Shown here: piece after piece, positions 1 through 7,407 of the stretch
Layout of the letters: each line of letters starts with the position of its first letter
Numbering within the stretch: the first letter of the stretch is position 1
DNA from: Pseudomonadota bacterium
Lineage (GTDB): Bacteria > Pseudomonadota > Gammaproteobacteria > Burkholderiales > SG8-39
DNA length: 42,379 nucleotides
Direction: 5' to 3'
NCBI GenBank assembly: GCA_027624175.1
Contig: JAQBXT010000013.1
Location: 1-42,379, forward strand
Made by a program: the position numbers and the translations under genes
Notes under the pieces: model-generated
What the model was told of the DNA's origin: nothing
Seen by the model: only the letters and a program-made list of their open reading frames with translations
Database searches by the model: none

Positions 1-60
1 CTGATCCAAACACCTGCTTTGCTCACTAATTTAAACACCCAGGTGTCTCATTCTCATTGA

Positions 61-456
61 CACGTTCCGCGCGGACTGCCAGTGTGGATCCTGCGCCGCA
101 CGCCCGACATGCTGCAAGGGCTCGTGTCTGCTGGATCCTTTCTGAGCGATCCGGCGTCGTTGGTGAGCAGCCAGCAGCCCGCATACGCCCAGAACCCGAC
201 CCGCTCCATCGAACCGGAGGTGCTGGTCACCGTAGCGCTGTGCACGCATCTGGGCTGCATCCCGACCTACTACCCGGCACCCGATTCGCTGCAGCCAGGC
301 TGGCCGGGCGGGTTCTACTGTCCCTGCCACGGATCGAAGTTCGACCTCGCGGGCCGCGTTTACCGCGGCTCGCCGGCGCCCACCAATCTCGAAATCCCGC
401 CGCACCACTACGAGTCAGCTTCCAGGCTGGTTGTGGGTGAGGAGCGCAACGCGTAA
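61..456 (+). pseudogene. petA: Truncated Rieske iron-sulfur protein (petA C-terminal part)
   Basis: This reading frame encodes the C-terminal two thirds of the Rieske 2Fe-2S subunit of the cytochrome bc1 complex, which passes electrons from ubiquinol to cytochrome c1. Both cluster-binding boxes are present: CTHLGC near codon 74 and CPCHGS near codon 103, counted from position 61. Similarity to PetA starts at about PVWILRRTP and runs to a normal C-terminus. The N-terminal transmembrane anchor is missing, because an in-frame TGA at 58-60 lies directly upstream and the 60 bases before it are AT-richer and show no homology. A GTG at 82 could start a 124-residue product, but without its anchor it is unlikely to work in bc1. 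No petB or petC follows; the next gene is cueR on the other strand. I call it a 5'-truncated remnant; only the exact breakpoint is uncertain. Confidence 0.8.
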
Positions 457-519
457 GGAGAGAAGGGGCCTCGCGTGGTGGGCCTGAGCCCCGGCGATGA
501 AAGAGATGCCCCGTCGGCC

Positions 520-978
520 TTAATGTCTCGTGGATGCGGCGCGTCCGCGCCGGGCACCTGAAGCATCCGCAGCGAGTGGCGCCGCGAGTCCGTCCAGGAT
601 CGGGCACTCGGGCCGGTCGTCGCCATGGCAGTGCACGGCGAGATCCTGCAGCGTGCGTTTCATCGCTTGCATCTCCGCGATGCGCGCGTCGAGCTCTGCA
701 ATGTGCGCCTGCGCCAGGGCCTTCACCTTGCTGCTCGGCCGGCGCTGGTTGCGCCACAAGCCCAGAAGCTGCTCGATCTGCTTGATGGAGAACCCCAGGT
801 TACGCGCCTGCCGGATGAAGCGCAGGGTGTGCACGTCGCTGGCGGCGTAGGTTCGATAACCCGAATAGCTCCGGGTCGCCTTGGGGATCAACCCGATCCC
901 CTCGTAGTGGCGGATCATTTTCGCCGACACTCCAGAATGTTTTGCCGTCTCGCCGATATTCATCTGCATCATGTCCAT
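520..978 (-). CDS. cueR: CueR-type copper-responsive MerR regulator
   Basis: This is a Cu(I)-sensing MerR-family transcription activator. The N-terminal winged-helix domain (about residues 7-75, with the RHYEGIGLIP motif) is followed by a dimerisation helix and a metal loop with two cysteines, C117 and C125, in CHGDDRPECPIL. The Cx7C spacing matches CueR rather than the mercury or zinc members. I chose the ATG at 978 because GGAGG at 985-989 sits six bases upstream; a longer frame to 1002 lacks such support. The gene begins two bases after the copA stop codon (981), so copA and cueR form one operon and CueR is probably autoregulated through the copA promoter. The C-terminal tail after CPIL is longer than in E. 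coli CueR and rich in Ala and Arg. Confidence 0.93.
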   Translation of the reverse strand: MDMMQMNIGETAKHSGVSAKMIRHYEGIGLIPKATRSYSGYRTYAASDVHTLRFIRQARNLGFSIKQIEQLLGLWRNQRRPSSKVKALAQAHIAELDARIAEMQAMKRTLQDLAVHCHGDDRPECPILDGLAAPLAADASGARRGRAASTRH

Positions 979-980
979 GA

Positions 981-3422
981 CTAACCTCCGGTTCCGCGCC
1001 AACGCCGCAGCGTCAGCGCATTCGTGACCACGCTCACGCTGCTGAAAGCCATCGCCGCCCCGGCGATGATCGGGTTGAGAAAGCCGAAAGCGGCGAGCGG
1101 TATGCCGACCACATTGTAGAAGAACGCCCAGAACAGGTTCTGGCGGATCTTGCGGTAGGTGCGGCGCGAGATGCTGATCGCGTCGGCCACCAGCCGCGGA
1201 TCGCCGCGCATCAGGGTGATGCCCGCGGTGTGCATCGCGACGTCGGTGCCGGTCGCCATGGCGATGCCGACGTCGGCGGCGGCGAGCGCCGGCGCATCGT
1301 TGATGCCGTCGCCCACCATCGCGATCACCTTGTTCTTGCCCCGCAGCGCGGCCACAACCTGCGCCTTGTCGGCGGGCAGCACTTCCGCCCGCACTTCGTC
1401 GATGCCCAGCGCCCGCGCCGCGGCCTCCGCGCTGCCGCGGTTATCGCCGCTCAGCATCACGGTTTTTACGCCCTGCGCGTGCAGGGCCGCGATCGCCTCG
1501 CGCGCGCCGTCCTTCACCGCGTCGCCGAACGCGAGCAACCCGCACAGGTTGCGTGCGCCGCCCGTCTCCGCGGCGAGCCAGGAGATCGACCGTCCTTCAC
1601 TCGCCAGCGCCTGCTCGCGCTCGCGCAGCGCCGACGTGTCGACGCCGAGTTCCTGCATCAGTCGCGAGCTGCCCAGATAAAGCGTGCGTCCTTCCACCGC
1701 CGCCTGCACGCCGCGCCCGGGCAGTGCCTTCGCTTCGCTCGCCGCGGGTGGGGAAACACCTTCGGCGGCGGCCTGTTCCATCACTGCGCGCGCCAGCGGA
1801 TGCTGGCTTCCCTGCTGCAGCGCGGCGGCGAGCCGCAAGAGCTCCGCCCGGTCGCCGCGCAGCGGCTCCGCGGCAAGGAGCTGCGGCCGGCCCTCGGTCA
1901 GCGTCCCCGTCTTGTCGAACACGACAGTGGTGATCGAGTGCGCGATCTCGAGCGCCTCGGCGTCCTTGATGAGGACGCCGTGGCGCGCCGCCACCCCGGT
2001 GCCCGCCATGATCGCGGTGGGCGTCGCGAGTCCCAGCGCGCAGGGGCAGGCGATCACCATGACCGCGACCGCGTAGAGCACCGCCGAGGTCCAGTTTCCA
2101 GTCGTGAGACCCCAGGCGAGCAGGGTGACGAGCGCGAGCGCCAGCACGATCGGCACGAATACGGCGCTCACCCTGTCGACGACGCGCTGGATCGGCGCCT
2201 TCCCCGCCTGCGCGTTTTCGACCAGGCGGATGATGCGCACGAGCGTGGATTCGGCGCCGATGGCGCGCGTCTCCACCAGCAGCAGCCCGTCGGCGTTGAT
2301 CGAAGCGCCGGTCACGCGATCCCCAGCGCCCTTGGCGACCGGCAGGCTCTCGCCGGTGATCAGCGACTCGTCGACGTGGCTGCGGCCTTCGCGGATCTCG
2401 CCGTCGACCGGAACGCGCTCGCCGGGGCGCACCACGACCAGATCGCCCACCGCGACCGACGCCAGCGGCACTTCGACATCCTTCCCGTTGCGGCGCACCA
2501 GCGCCCGATCGGGCCGCAGCGCGTTGAGCGCGCGGATCGCCTCGGTGGTCTGGCGCTTGGCGCGCGCCTCGAGCCACTTGCCGAGCAGAATGAAGGTGAT
2601 CAGTGCCGCGGAGGTCTCGAAGTACAGGTCGTGCACCCCGGCTGCGCCGGCTAGCAGCTGGTACACCGACAGTCCGTACGCCGCGCTGGTGCCGAGCGCG
2701 ACCAGCAGGTCCATGTTGCCAGAGAGTGCCCTTGCCGCCTTCCACCCCGCGCGGTAAAAGCGCGCGCCGAGCCAGAACTGCACCGGCGTTGCCAGCGCGA
2801 GCTGCAGCCAGCCGGGCAATGTCCAGTGCGCGCCGAGCGCGAGACCCGCCATCGGGATGATCAGCGGCAGGGTGAGCAGCGCCGAGACGGCGACTGGCCA
2901 CCAGTCCGGAAGCGCTCGCGCAGACGGCGCAGCGCCTTTTCCTGCGGCGCTTTGCTGAAGGTCAGCGGGCTCCGCTTCGTAGCCGGCCGCGTCAACCGCT
3001 TTGCGCAGCGCCTCGATGCCGACCCCCGCAACGGCGACCACGTGGGCGCGCTCGGTGGCGAGGTTCACCGAGGCCGACAGCACCCCGGGCGCTTTGGCGA
3101 GCGCTTTCTCGACCCGCCCCACGCAGCTGGCGCAGGTCATGCCGTGGATCGCCAGGTCGAATTCCTGAGGCGCGACTTCGTAGCCCGCCTGCGCGATCGC
3201 TTTGGCGAGCGTCTCGGCAGTGACCGAGGGGGCGAGCTTGAGCGTCGCCACCTCGGTCGCGAGATTGACGGACGCCGTGCGCACGCCGGGCACCTTCAGC
3301 AAGGCGCGCTCGACCCGCCCCACGCACGAGGCGCAGGTCATGCCCGCGATCGGCAGACGAAGATCTTTGCTTGCCGATTCCTGCGCGGCGCTCGCCGCCA
3401 CCGCCGCGATCGAAGCAGACAT
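981..3422 (-). CDS. copA: Copper-exporting P1B-type ATPase CopA
   Basis: This protein pumps Cu(I) out of the cytoplasm across the inner membrane. It has two N-terminal heavy-metal-binding domains, each with GMTCASC (cysteines 30/33 and 97/100). Transmembrane helices follow, with the intramembrane CPC motif in [11 protein letters not shown], the phosphorylation motif DKTGT, the HP motif in GSQHPLA, and the nucleotide-hinge motif [10 protein letters not shown]. At 813 residues it has normal length for a two-HMA CopA. I chose the ATG at 3422 because the frame upstream to 3491 overlaps the CueR-type promoter at 3455-3485 and would be untranslated leader or promoter. It is the first gene of the copA-cueR operon and is divergent from the copper chaperone gene copZ. 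Confidence 0.96.
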   Translation of the reverse strand: MSASIAAVAASAAQESASKDLRLPIAGMTCASCVGRVERALLKVPGVRTASVNLATEVATLKLAPSVTAETLAKAIAQAGYEVAPQEFDLAIHGMTCASCVGRVEKALAKAPGVLSASVNLATERAHVVAVAGVGIEALRKAVDAAGYEAEPADLQQSAAGKGAAPSARALPDWWPVAVSALLTLPLIIPMAGLALGAHWTLPGWLQLALATPVQFWLGARFYRAGWKAARALSGNMDLLVALGTSAAYGLSVYQLLAGAAGVHDLYFETSAALITFILLGKWLEARAKRQTTEAIRALNALRPDRALVRRNGKDVEVPLASVAVGDLVVVRPGERVPVDGEIREGRSHVDESLITGESLPVAKGAGDRVTGASINADGLLLVETRAIGAESTLVRIIRLVENAQAGKAPIQRVVDRVSAVFVPIVLALALVTLLAWGLTTGNWTSAVLYAVAVMVIACPCALGLATPTAIMAGTGVAARHGVLIKDAEALEIAHSITTVVFDKTGTLTEGRPQLLAAEPLRGDRAELLRLAAALQQGSQHPLARAVMEQAAAEGVSPPAASEAKALPGRGVQAAVEGRTLYLGSSRLMQELGVDTSALREREQALASEGRSISWLAAETGGARNLCGLLAFGDAVKDGAREAIAALHAQGVKTVMLSGDNRGSAEAAARALGIDEVRAEVLPADKAQVVAALRGKNKVIAMVGDGINDAPALAAADVGIAMATGTDVAMHTAGITLMRGDPRLVADAISISRRTYRKIRQNLFWAFFYNVVGIPLAAFGFLNPIIAGAAMAFSSVSVVTNALTLRRWRGTGG

Positions 3423-3454
3423 GGTCGTATTCCCCTGACCTGAGAGTCGGTGCC

Positions 3455-3485
3455 AACCTGAAGGTTCCCATGGTAGGAAGGTCAA
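3455..3485 (-). promoter_or_regulatory. CueR-type promoter/operator of copA
   Basis: Read on the minus strand, a -35 element TTGACC (3485-3480) and a -10-like CAGGTT (3460-3455) are separated by 19 bases. The overlong 19-base spacer is the hallmark of MerR-family promoters. The spacer carries an imperfect dyad with CCTTCC and GGAACCTTC half-sites, close to known CueR boxes. The location, about 35 bases upstream of copA, fits. Confidence 0.75.
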
Positions 3486-3513
3486 GTCCACCGCTCGCCC
3501 GCAAGGCGGACGC

Positions 3514-3544
3514 TTGACTTTACCATCATAGGAAGGTGCACAGT
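3514..3544 (+). promoter_or_regulatory. CueR-type promoter/operator of copZ
   Basis: TTGACT (3514-3519) is followed by a 19-base spacer and the -10-like hexamer CACAGT (3539-3544). The spacer contains GGAAGGT, the right half of a CueR box, with a more degenerate left half (ACTTTACC). It lies 40 bases before the copZ start and is divergent from the copA promoter, so CueR probably activates both sides. Confidence 0.65.
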
Positions 3545-3583
3545 CCCTCGCAGTCTATCCCTCAACTGGAAAGGAGCATTGCC

Positions 3584-3832
3584 ATGATCGAGCTGCGCGT
3601 AGAAGGTATGACCTGCGGTCACTGCGTAAGCGCGGTGACGCGTGCGGTCAAAGCGGTCGACCCCGAGGCGAACGTCCGGGTCGATCTTGAGGCCGGCCGG
3701 GTCCACGTCGACGGCCGGAGTTCCGCCGATGCGCTGGGCAAAGCGATCGCCGAGGCGGGCTATCCCGCCTCGGCGGCGGGCGAGCAGGCGCCGGCGGCGG
3801 CGCGGGCGAAGGGTGGCTGCTGCGCCGGGTGA
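3584..3832 (+). CDS. copZ: Copper chaperone CopZ-like HMA protein
   Basis: This small cytoplasmic heavy-metal-associated domain protein (82 residues) probably binds Cu(I) and hands it to CopA. The metal site GMTCGHC lies near residues 8-14 (C11, C14), and the rest follows the beta-alpha-beta-beta-alpha-beta HMA pattern ending in AGYPA. An Ala-rich tail then ends in a second cysteine pair (KGGCCAG), which could add a metal ligand. The ATG at 3584 is chosen over the frame start at 3536 because AAGGAG (3571-3576) stands seven bases upstream and the earlier start falls inside the promoter. It is transcribed divergently from copA. Confidence 0.9.
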   Translation: MIELRVEGMTCGHCVSAVTRAVKAVDPEANVRVDLEAGRVHVDGRSSADALGKAIAEAGYPASAAGEQAPAAARAKGGCCAG

Positions 3833-3985
3833 CCGCTCCGCGGCACCGGAATTCGTAACGCGGGCGGCGGGAGATGGCGGCCCGGCCGCTTTCAGCCGGG
3901 AACATGCATCACTGATCCACAGCTGCACCGAGGCGTGCGGCGCACGCGGCTGTTCGATCGAATTCGATGAGAAAGCGAGATCGCT

Positions 3986-4186
3986 GTGACCACCGATCCT
4001 GTTTGCGGCAAGCGCATCAATCGCGGCAAGGCGCATATCGTCATTGAGCACGAGGGAGTGGCTTACGCCCTGTGTTGCCCGCTCTGTCAGGCGGAATTCG
4101 AGCGTGCACCCGGGAAATTCGCCAAACCGGATTTGGGCGAAAAAGCCCGAAAGAAATCGGACCGCCGCCCCTATCGGGGACAGTAA
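3986..4186 (+). CDS. Small YHS/TRASH-type metal-binding protein
   Basis: This 66-residue cytoplasmic protein resembles the YHS/TRASH domain, a short zinc-ribbon-like fold common in copper and heavy-metal operons. It begins MTTDPVCGKRI, the typical DPVCG motif, and contains a second cysteine cluster, CCPLCQ, around residues 29-34, followed by a lysine- and arginine-rich tail. The start is GTG at 3986. It sits about 150 bases after copZ on the same strand and just before a secreted protein, so a role in metal binding or sensing is likely but inferred from family and context only. Confidence 0.7.
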   Translation: MTTDPVCGKRINRGKAHIVIEHEGVAYALCCPLCQAEFERAPGKFAKPDLGEKARKKSDRRPYRGQ

Positions 4187-4188
4187 AC

Positions 4189-4641
4189 ATGACGATCACT
4201 ACGTCTGGCTTCAGGATCTGGCTTGTCGTTTGGCTGATCGTACTGTCCGCGGCTCCGGCATGGTCGCAATCGCCGGACGCAGCGTGGACGACGAAAACGG
4301 TGCACGGCTACCGTTTCGCGTTTGCGGTCGAAACGGCACTCGACCCGAACGCTGCCGGCGACCCGCGGCACGCGCGCGAGATGGATCATCGCGTCGTCGT
4401 TTCGATTCGCGATGCGCGATCCGGACGACCGGTGCAGGCCTCCGCCGTCTCGCTCGACGTGGCCGAGCAGGGATACAAGGGCTCTTCAGTGTCGATGCAA
4501 GTGGCAAGCGCCGGCGCCGAGATCTACGAGGCGCGTGTTCGCATGCAACGGGGCTTGACGCATCGCGTTCTAGTGCACGCTACCCCGGAGGCAGATGGCC
4601 GCACGCTGGAGGCGCAGTTTGAGTACCGTCACCACCACTGA
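4189..4641 (+). CDS. Secreted FixH/YtkA-like protein, possibly metal related
   Basis: A 150-residue protein with an N-terminal signal peptide (hydrophobic stretch from about residue 8 to the AWSQ cleavage region near residue 27), so it should be periplasmic. The mature part looks like one beta-sandwich domain reminiscent of the FixH/YtkA-like group, with EMDHRVVVSIRDARSGRPV and evenly spaced beta strands, and it ends in a histidine triplet. The ATG at 4189 lies two bases after the stop of the upstream YHS protein, suggesting co-transcription. I do not recognise a specific family member; copper handling is an inference from the neighbours. Confidence 0.6.
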   Translation: MTITTSGFRIWLVVWLIVLSAAPAWSQSPDAAWTTKTVHGYRFAFAVETALDPNAAGDPRHAREMDHRVVVSIRDARSGRPVQASAVSLDVAEQGYKGSSVSMQVASAGAEIYEARVRMQRGLTHRVLVHATPEADGRTLEAQFEYRHHH

Positions 4642-4658
4642 TTGGCCGGAGGCAAGCA

Positions 4659-4833
4659 ATGACTACGATCGACGATGTGCATCCCCGGCTGACGAAGAGC
4701 GCCGCAAGCTTCTCAAGAGCGCCACCGCCGCCGCGGGCGGTCCGGTGCTGGCAGGCGCGAGCCTGCTCGTGATCGGGTTGCACGCCTCGGTAACCCCGGC
4801 ATGAATCCGATCGCGCGCGCGGAGCCAGCCTGA
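4659..4833 (+). pseudogene. Frameshifted remnant, probably Rieske petA N-terminus
   Basis: An ATG at 4659 with GGAGG seven to eleven bases upstream starts MTTIDDVHP, but the plausible continuation ADEERRKLLKSATAAAGG lies in another frame, so a frameshift is needed near 4685. That segment has the twin-arginine-like RRK and small-residue stretch seen at the start of Rieske proteins. The hydrophobic stretch stops at TGA 4801-4803, while a third frame reads MNPIARAEPA, similar to the MNPSERAKA-type segment that follows the Rieske membrane helix. I read it as a decayed petA 5' end with several lesions. It could instead be the signal region of another Tat-exported protein. Confidence 0.45.
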
Positions 4834-5168
4834 TGCTGCGCAAGATCTGGCTTGTTGCGGCGCAGGGCTTCGTCCTGGTTGCCGCCACACTTTTTCTTTT
4901 CGATATATTTGGCCCCAAACCGGTGCCACTGCATCAGGCTCAGGTGGTGACGGTCAAGGAGACCGCCGAACTGCCGGCGCCGGTCAGGCCGGTGCCGCTT
5001 TCGTTCCGCGACGCGGCCGGCAAGGCCGTTCCGGCGGTCGTCAACATCTACACGTCAAAGACGCTCCGACGCGAGATGTCCGAAGGCGAGCAGCTGTTGC
5101 GCCGCTTCTACGGATTGCCCGACGAGCGCAGCCTCAACCCGCGCCTGGTGAAGCCGGCAGCAGCTTAA
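4833..5168 (+). pseudogene. Truncated HtrA/DegS-type serine protease (N-terminal fragment)
   Basis: The 111 codons match the start of a membrane-anchored trypsin-like HtrA/DegS/AlgW protease. A transmembrane helix covers about residues 5-25, a linker follows, and then the conserved entry strand of the protease domain, KAVPAVVNIYTSK, with LLRRFYGLP. Homology ends near LPDERSLNP, before any of the catalytic His-Asp-Ser residues and the PDZ domain, and the frame closes at 5168 in sequence shared with the antisense end of the SulP gene. It cannot be an active protease. In many betaproteobacteria an htrA-type gene lies near petA (family knowledge), which fits the petA-like pieces found beside it. 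Confidence 0.72.
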
Positions 5169-6780
5169 GCGCATGCTCCAGCGCACGCACGCGGCTGCGG
5201 AAACGCCCGCGCGGGCCGAGCTTGCGCAGCACCCCAAGCTGCACGAGCACACGCGCCACCGGGCCCTTCAGCCCGACCAGGATGACGTGCCGCCCGCGCC
5301 GGCGCGCGCTGAGAATCATGCCCTCGATGGCGAGCGCACTCGAACTGTCGACGAACGGCACCTCGCTCAGGTCGAGGACCAGGACCTCGTAACGCCCGGC
5401 CCCGTCCAGTTTGCGTGACATCTCGCTGGCGGCGCCGAAGCTCAGCGGCCCGCTCATGGCATAGAGCAAGACCCGGCCGCTGGCGCTGGCAAGCGCGCGC
5501 TTCTCGGCTTCGTCCAGCGGAGTTTCCTCGGTGTCGCCAATCACGGCGCGCATGCTGCCGAGTTGCAAGTCCGCCATGCGCTTGACCAGAAGCAGGCTCG
5601 CCATCACTACGCCGGCCGCCACCGCCGTGATCAGGTCGACGAACACGGTGAGTCCCATCACCGTGAACATGACGATCACCCCGGCGCGCGGTGCGCTTGG
5701 CACCCGCTTGAGGTAGTTCCAGTCGATGATGTCGACACCGACCTTGATCAGGATGCCGGCGAGCACCGCGTGCGGGATGTAGCTGGCGTAGGCACCGAGG
5801 CCGAGCATCACGGCGAGCAGCATCAGGGCATGCAGCGCACCGGACAGCGGCGTCTGGCCGCCCGCGCGGATGTTGATCACCGAGCGCATGGTGGCGCCGG
5901 CGCCGGGAATCGCGCCCATCAGGCCCGCGATCGTGTTGCCGATTCCCTGGCCGATCAGCTCGCGATTGGAGCGATGCGGCGCTTGCGTCATGTTGTCGCA
6001 GATGAGCGAGGTAAGCAGGCTGTCGATGGCGCCGAGGAACGCCAGCACCAGCGCCGACTTGATCATGCCGGGCAGCGCCTGCAGCCCGAAAGTCGGCAGC
6101 TGCGGATCGGGAAAGCCGGTCGGGATGTTGCCGATGATCGGCGCCGCTTTGAAGTACCAGGCGGCGAGCAGGCTGCCGACGCCGAGCGCGACCAGCGGCG
6201 ACGGGGCGAACTTGCGCAGGCGCAGCGGAAGGAAGGCCGCAATGACGAGCGAGACCAGCCCGACCGCGACCGCGCCGGGCACCGGGGCCGCAAAGGCCTG
6301 CGGCAGCGCCGTCAGCACCTGCAGCGGCCCGCCCGCCGGATTGACGCGCCCGACGAAGGGCGCGAGCTGCAGGATGATGATGATGCAGCCGATGCCGCTC
6401 ATGAACCCGGAAATCACCGGGTAGGGCACCAGATTGATGTAGCGCCCGAGGCGCATCAGGCCGAAACCGATCTGGAACAGGCCGGCGAGCATGATGACGG
6501 TGAACGCCATTCCCGGCTCGTGCGCGTATTGGGTGATCAGCGCGGCGGTGACCACGGTCATCGGCCCGGTCGGACCCGAGACCTGTGCCGGCGTGCCGCC
6601 GAACAGCGCGGCGAAGAAGCCGACGAAGATCGCACCGTACATGCCGGCCACCGGTCCGGCGCCGGAAGCGACGCCAAAGGCGAGCGCGAGGGGGAGCGCC
6701 ACCACCGCGGCGGTAATGCCGCCGTAGATGTCGCCTTTCAGGTTGCGGAAATGCAACCCGTGGAACAGTTCGATCGCCAA
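5134..6780 (-). CDS. SulP-family anion transporter with STAS domain
   Basis: A 548-residue inner-membrane transporter of the SulP/SLC26 family, which carries sulfate, bicarbonate or similar anions. The N-terminal membrane domain shows the family signature near GITAAVVALPLALAFG and VSGPTGPMTVV, followed by some ten to twelve hydrophobic segments. A C-terminal STAS domain occupies roughly residues 430-540 (VLVLDLSEVPFVDSSSALAI). The length is normal. The start at 6780 is a TTG without a clear ribosome-binding site, with no ATG upstream in frame before a stop. The 3' end overlaps the truncated HtrA fragment by 35 bases, so its last residues may be encoded by foreign junction sequence. Sulfate and bicarbonate cannot be told apart from sequence alone. 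Confidence 0.88.
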   Translation of the reverse strand: MAIELFHGLHFRNLKGDIYGGITAAVVALPLALAFGVASGAGPVAGMYGAIFVGFFAALFGGTPAQVSGPTGPMTVVTAALITQYAHEPGMAFTVIMLAGLFQIGFGLMRLGRYINLVPYPVISGFMSGIGCIIIILQLAPFVGRVNPAGGPLQVLTALPQAFAAPVPGAVAVGLVSLVIAAFLPLRLRKFAPSPLVALGVGSLLAAWYFKAAPIIGNIPTGFPDPQLPTFGLQALPGMIKSALVLAFLGAIDSLLTSLICDNMTQAPHRSNRELIGQGIGNTIAGLMGAIPGAGATMRSVINIRAGGQTPLSGALHALMLLAVMLGLGAYASYIPHAVLAGILIKVGVDIIDWNYLKRVPSAPRAGVIVMFTVMGLTVFVDLITAVAAGVVMASLLLVKRMADLQLGSMRAVIGDTEETPLDEAEKRALASASGRVLLYAMSGPLSFGAASEMSRKLDGAGRYEVLVLDLSEVPFVDSSSALAIEGMILSARRRGRHVILVGLKGPVARVLVQLGVLRKLGPRGRFRSRVRALEHALKLLPASPGAG

Positions 6781-6940
6781 GGAGTGATTCTGCCGGCCGC
6801 AGGGAGGCCATGGAGCCTACAAGATTCGCCCGCCCCGTGCCACAGAGGACCCGCGGTCCTTGACGCATCCGTCCGCGAGCTGCTCGGGCCTATACTTGGG
6901 CGCATGAGAGCAGGCAAGAAAAACGCGAGGATGCCGATCC

Positions 6941-7348
6941 CTGGGCGCGTACCAGGAAGCGTCGAAGGCGAGCGTTGCGGCACGCCTCGCGCATGCCTAC
7001 GAAATCTTCCCGCGCCTCGCCGAGCGGCGTGCGCAGCTCGCCGGCACCATGTCGGGCGGCGAGCAGGCGATGGTGTCGATCGGCCGCGGCCTGATGAGCG
7101 CGCCGCAGTTGTTGCTTATCGACGAGCCTTCGCTCGGGCTCTCGCCGTTGCTGGTGAAGGAGAACTTCAACATCATCCGCCGCATCAACGAGCAGGGCAT
7201 CACCGTGTTCCTGGTCGAGCAGAACGTGCACCAGACGCTCGCCATCGCGCACTTCGGCTACGTGCTTTCGCAGGGCCGTGTGGTCGCCTCCGGCAGTGCG
7301 CAGGAACTCTCGCGCGACGCGGCGGTGCACCAGGCGTATTTTGGCTAG
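6941..7348 (+). pseudogene. LivF-like ABC ATPase, C-terminal fragment
   Basis: From LGAYQ onward this frame reads as the C-terminal 135 residues of a branched-chain amino acid transporter ATPase (LivF): a helical region, the ABC signature MSGGEQ, Walker B LLLIDEPSLGLSP, and the H-loop region FLVEQNVHQ. The Walker A half is absent and no start codon or ribosome-binding site precedes the homologous part in frame; the first ATG is inside the signature motif at 7049. It is on the opposite strand to, and different in sequence from, the intact livF at 8686-9435, so it is not a recent tandem copy. It is probably inactive. Confidence 0.75.
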
Positions 7349-7358
7349 GGACGGGCGA

Positions 7359-7388
7359 TAAAAAGGCGGGCGATCTGTATCGCCCGCC
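7359..7388 (-). terminator. Intrinsic terminator of the amidase-liv operon
   Basis: A perfect 10-bp stem (7365-7374 with 7379-7388) closes a four-base loop and, read on the minus strand, is followed by TTTTTA. It lies 20 bases after the stop of the binding-protein gene (7408). On the plus strand no T tract follows, so it acts mainly for the minus-strand operon. Confidence 0.85.
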
Positions 7389-7407
7389 CGTCGAACGGTG
7401 TGCCTGC

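Noticed and set aside
61-456. Functional stand-alone Rieske ferredoxin
   Set aside because: The sequence aligns with the bc1 Rieske C-terminus including its characteristic start PVWILRRTP and has no ferredoxin-type beginning, start site or partner gene, so truncation is the simpler reading.
3471-3540. Direct repeat of GGAAGGT flanking an insertion
   Set aside because: The copies are the half-sites of two divergent CueR-type promoters, which explains them without an insertion.
7351-7390. Bidirectional terminator for the LivF fragment as well
   Set aside because: Only the minus strand has a T tract after the stem; the plus strand continues CGTCGAAC.
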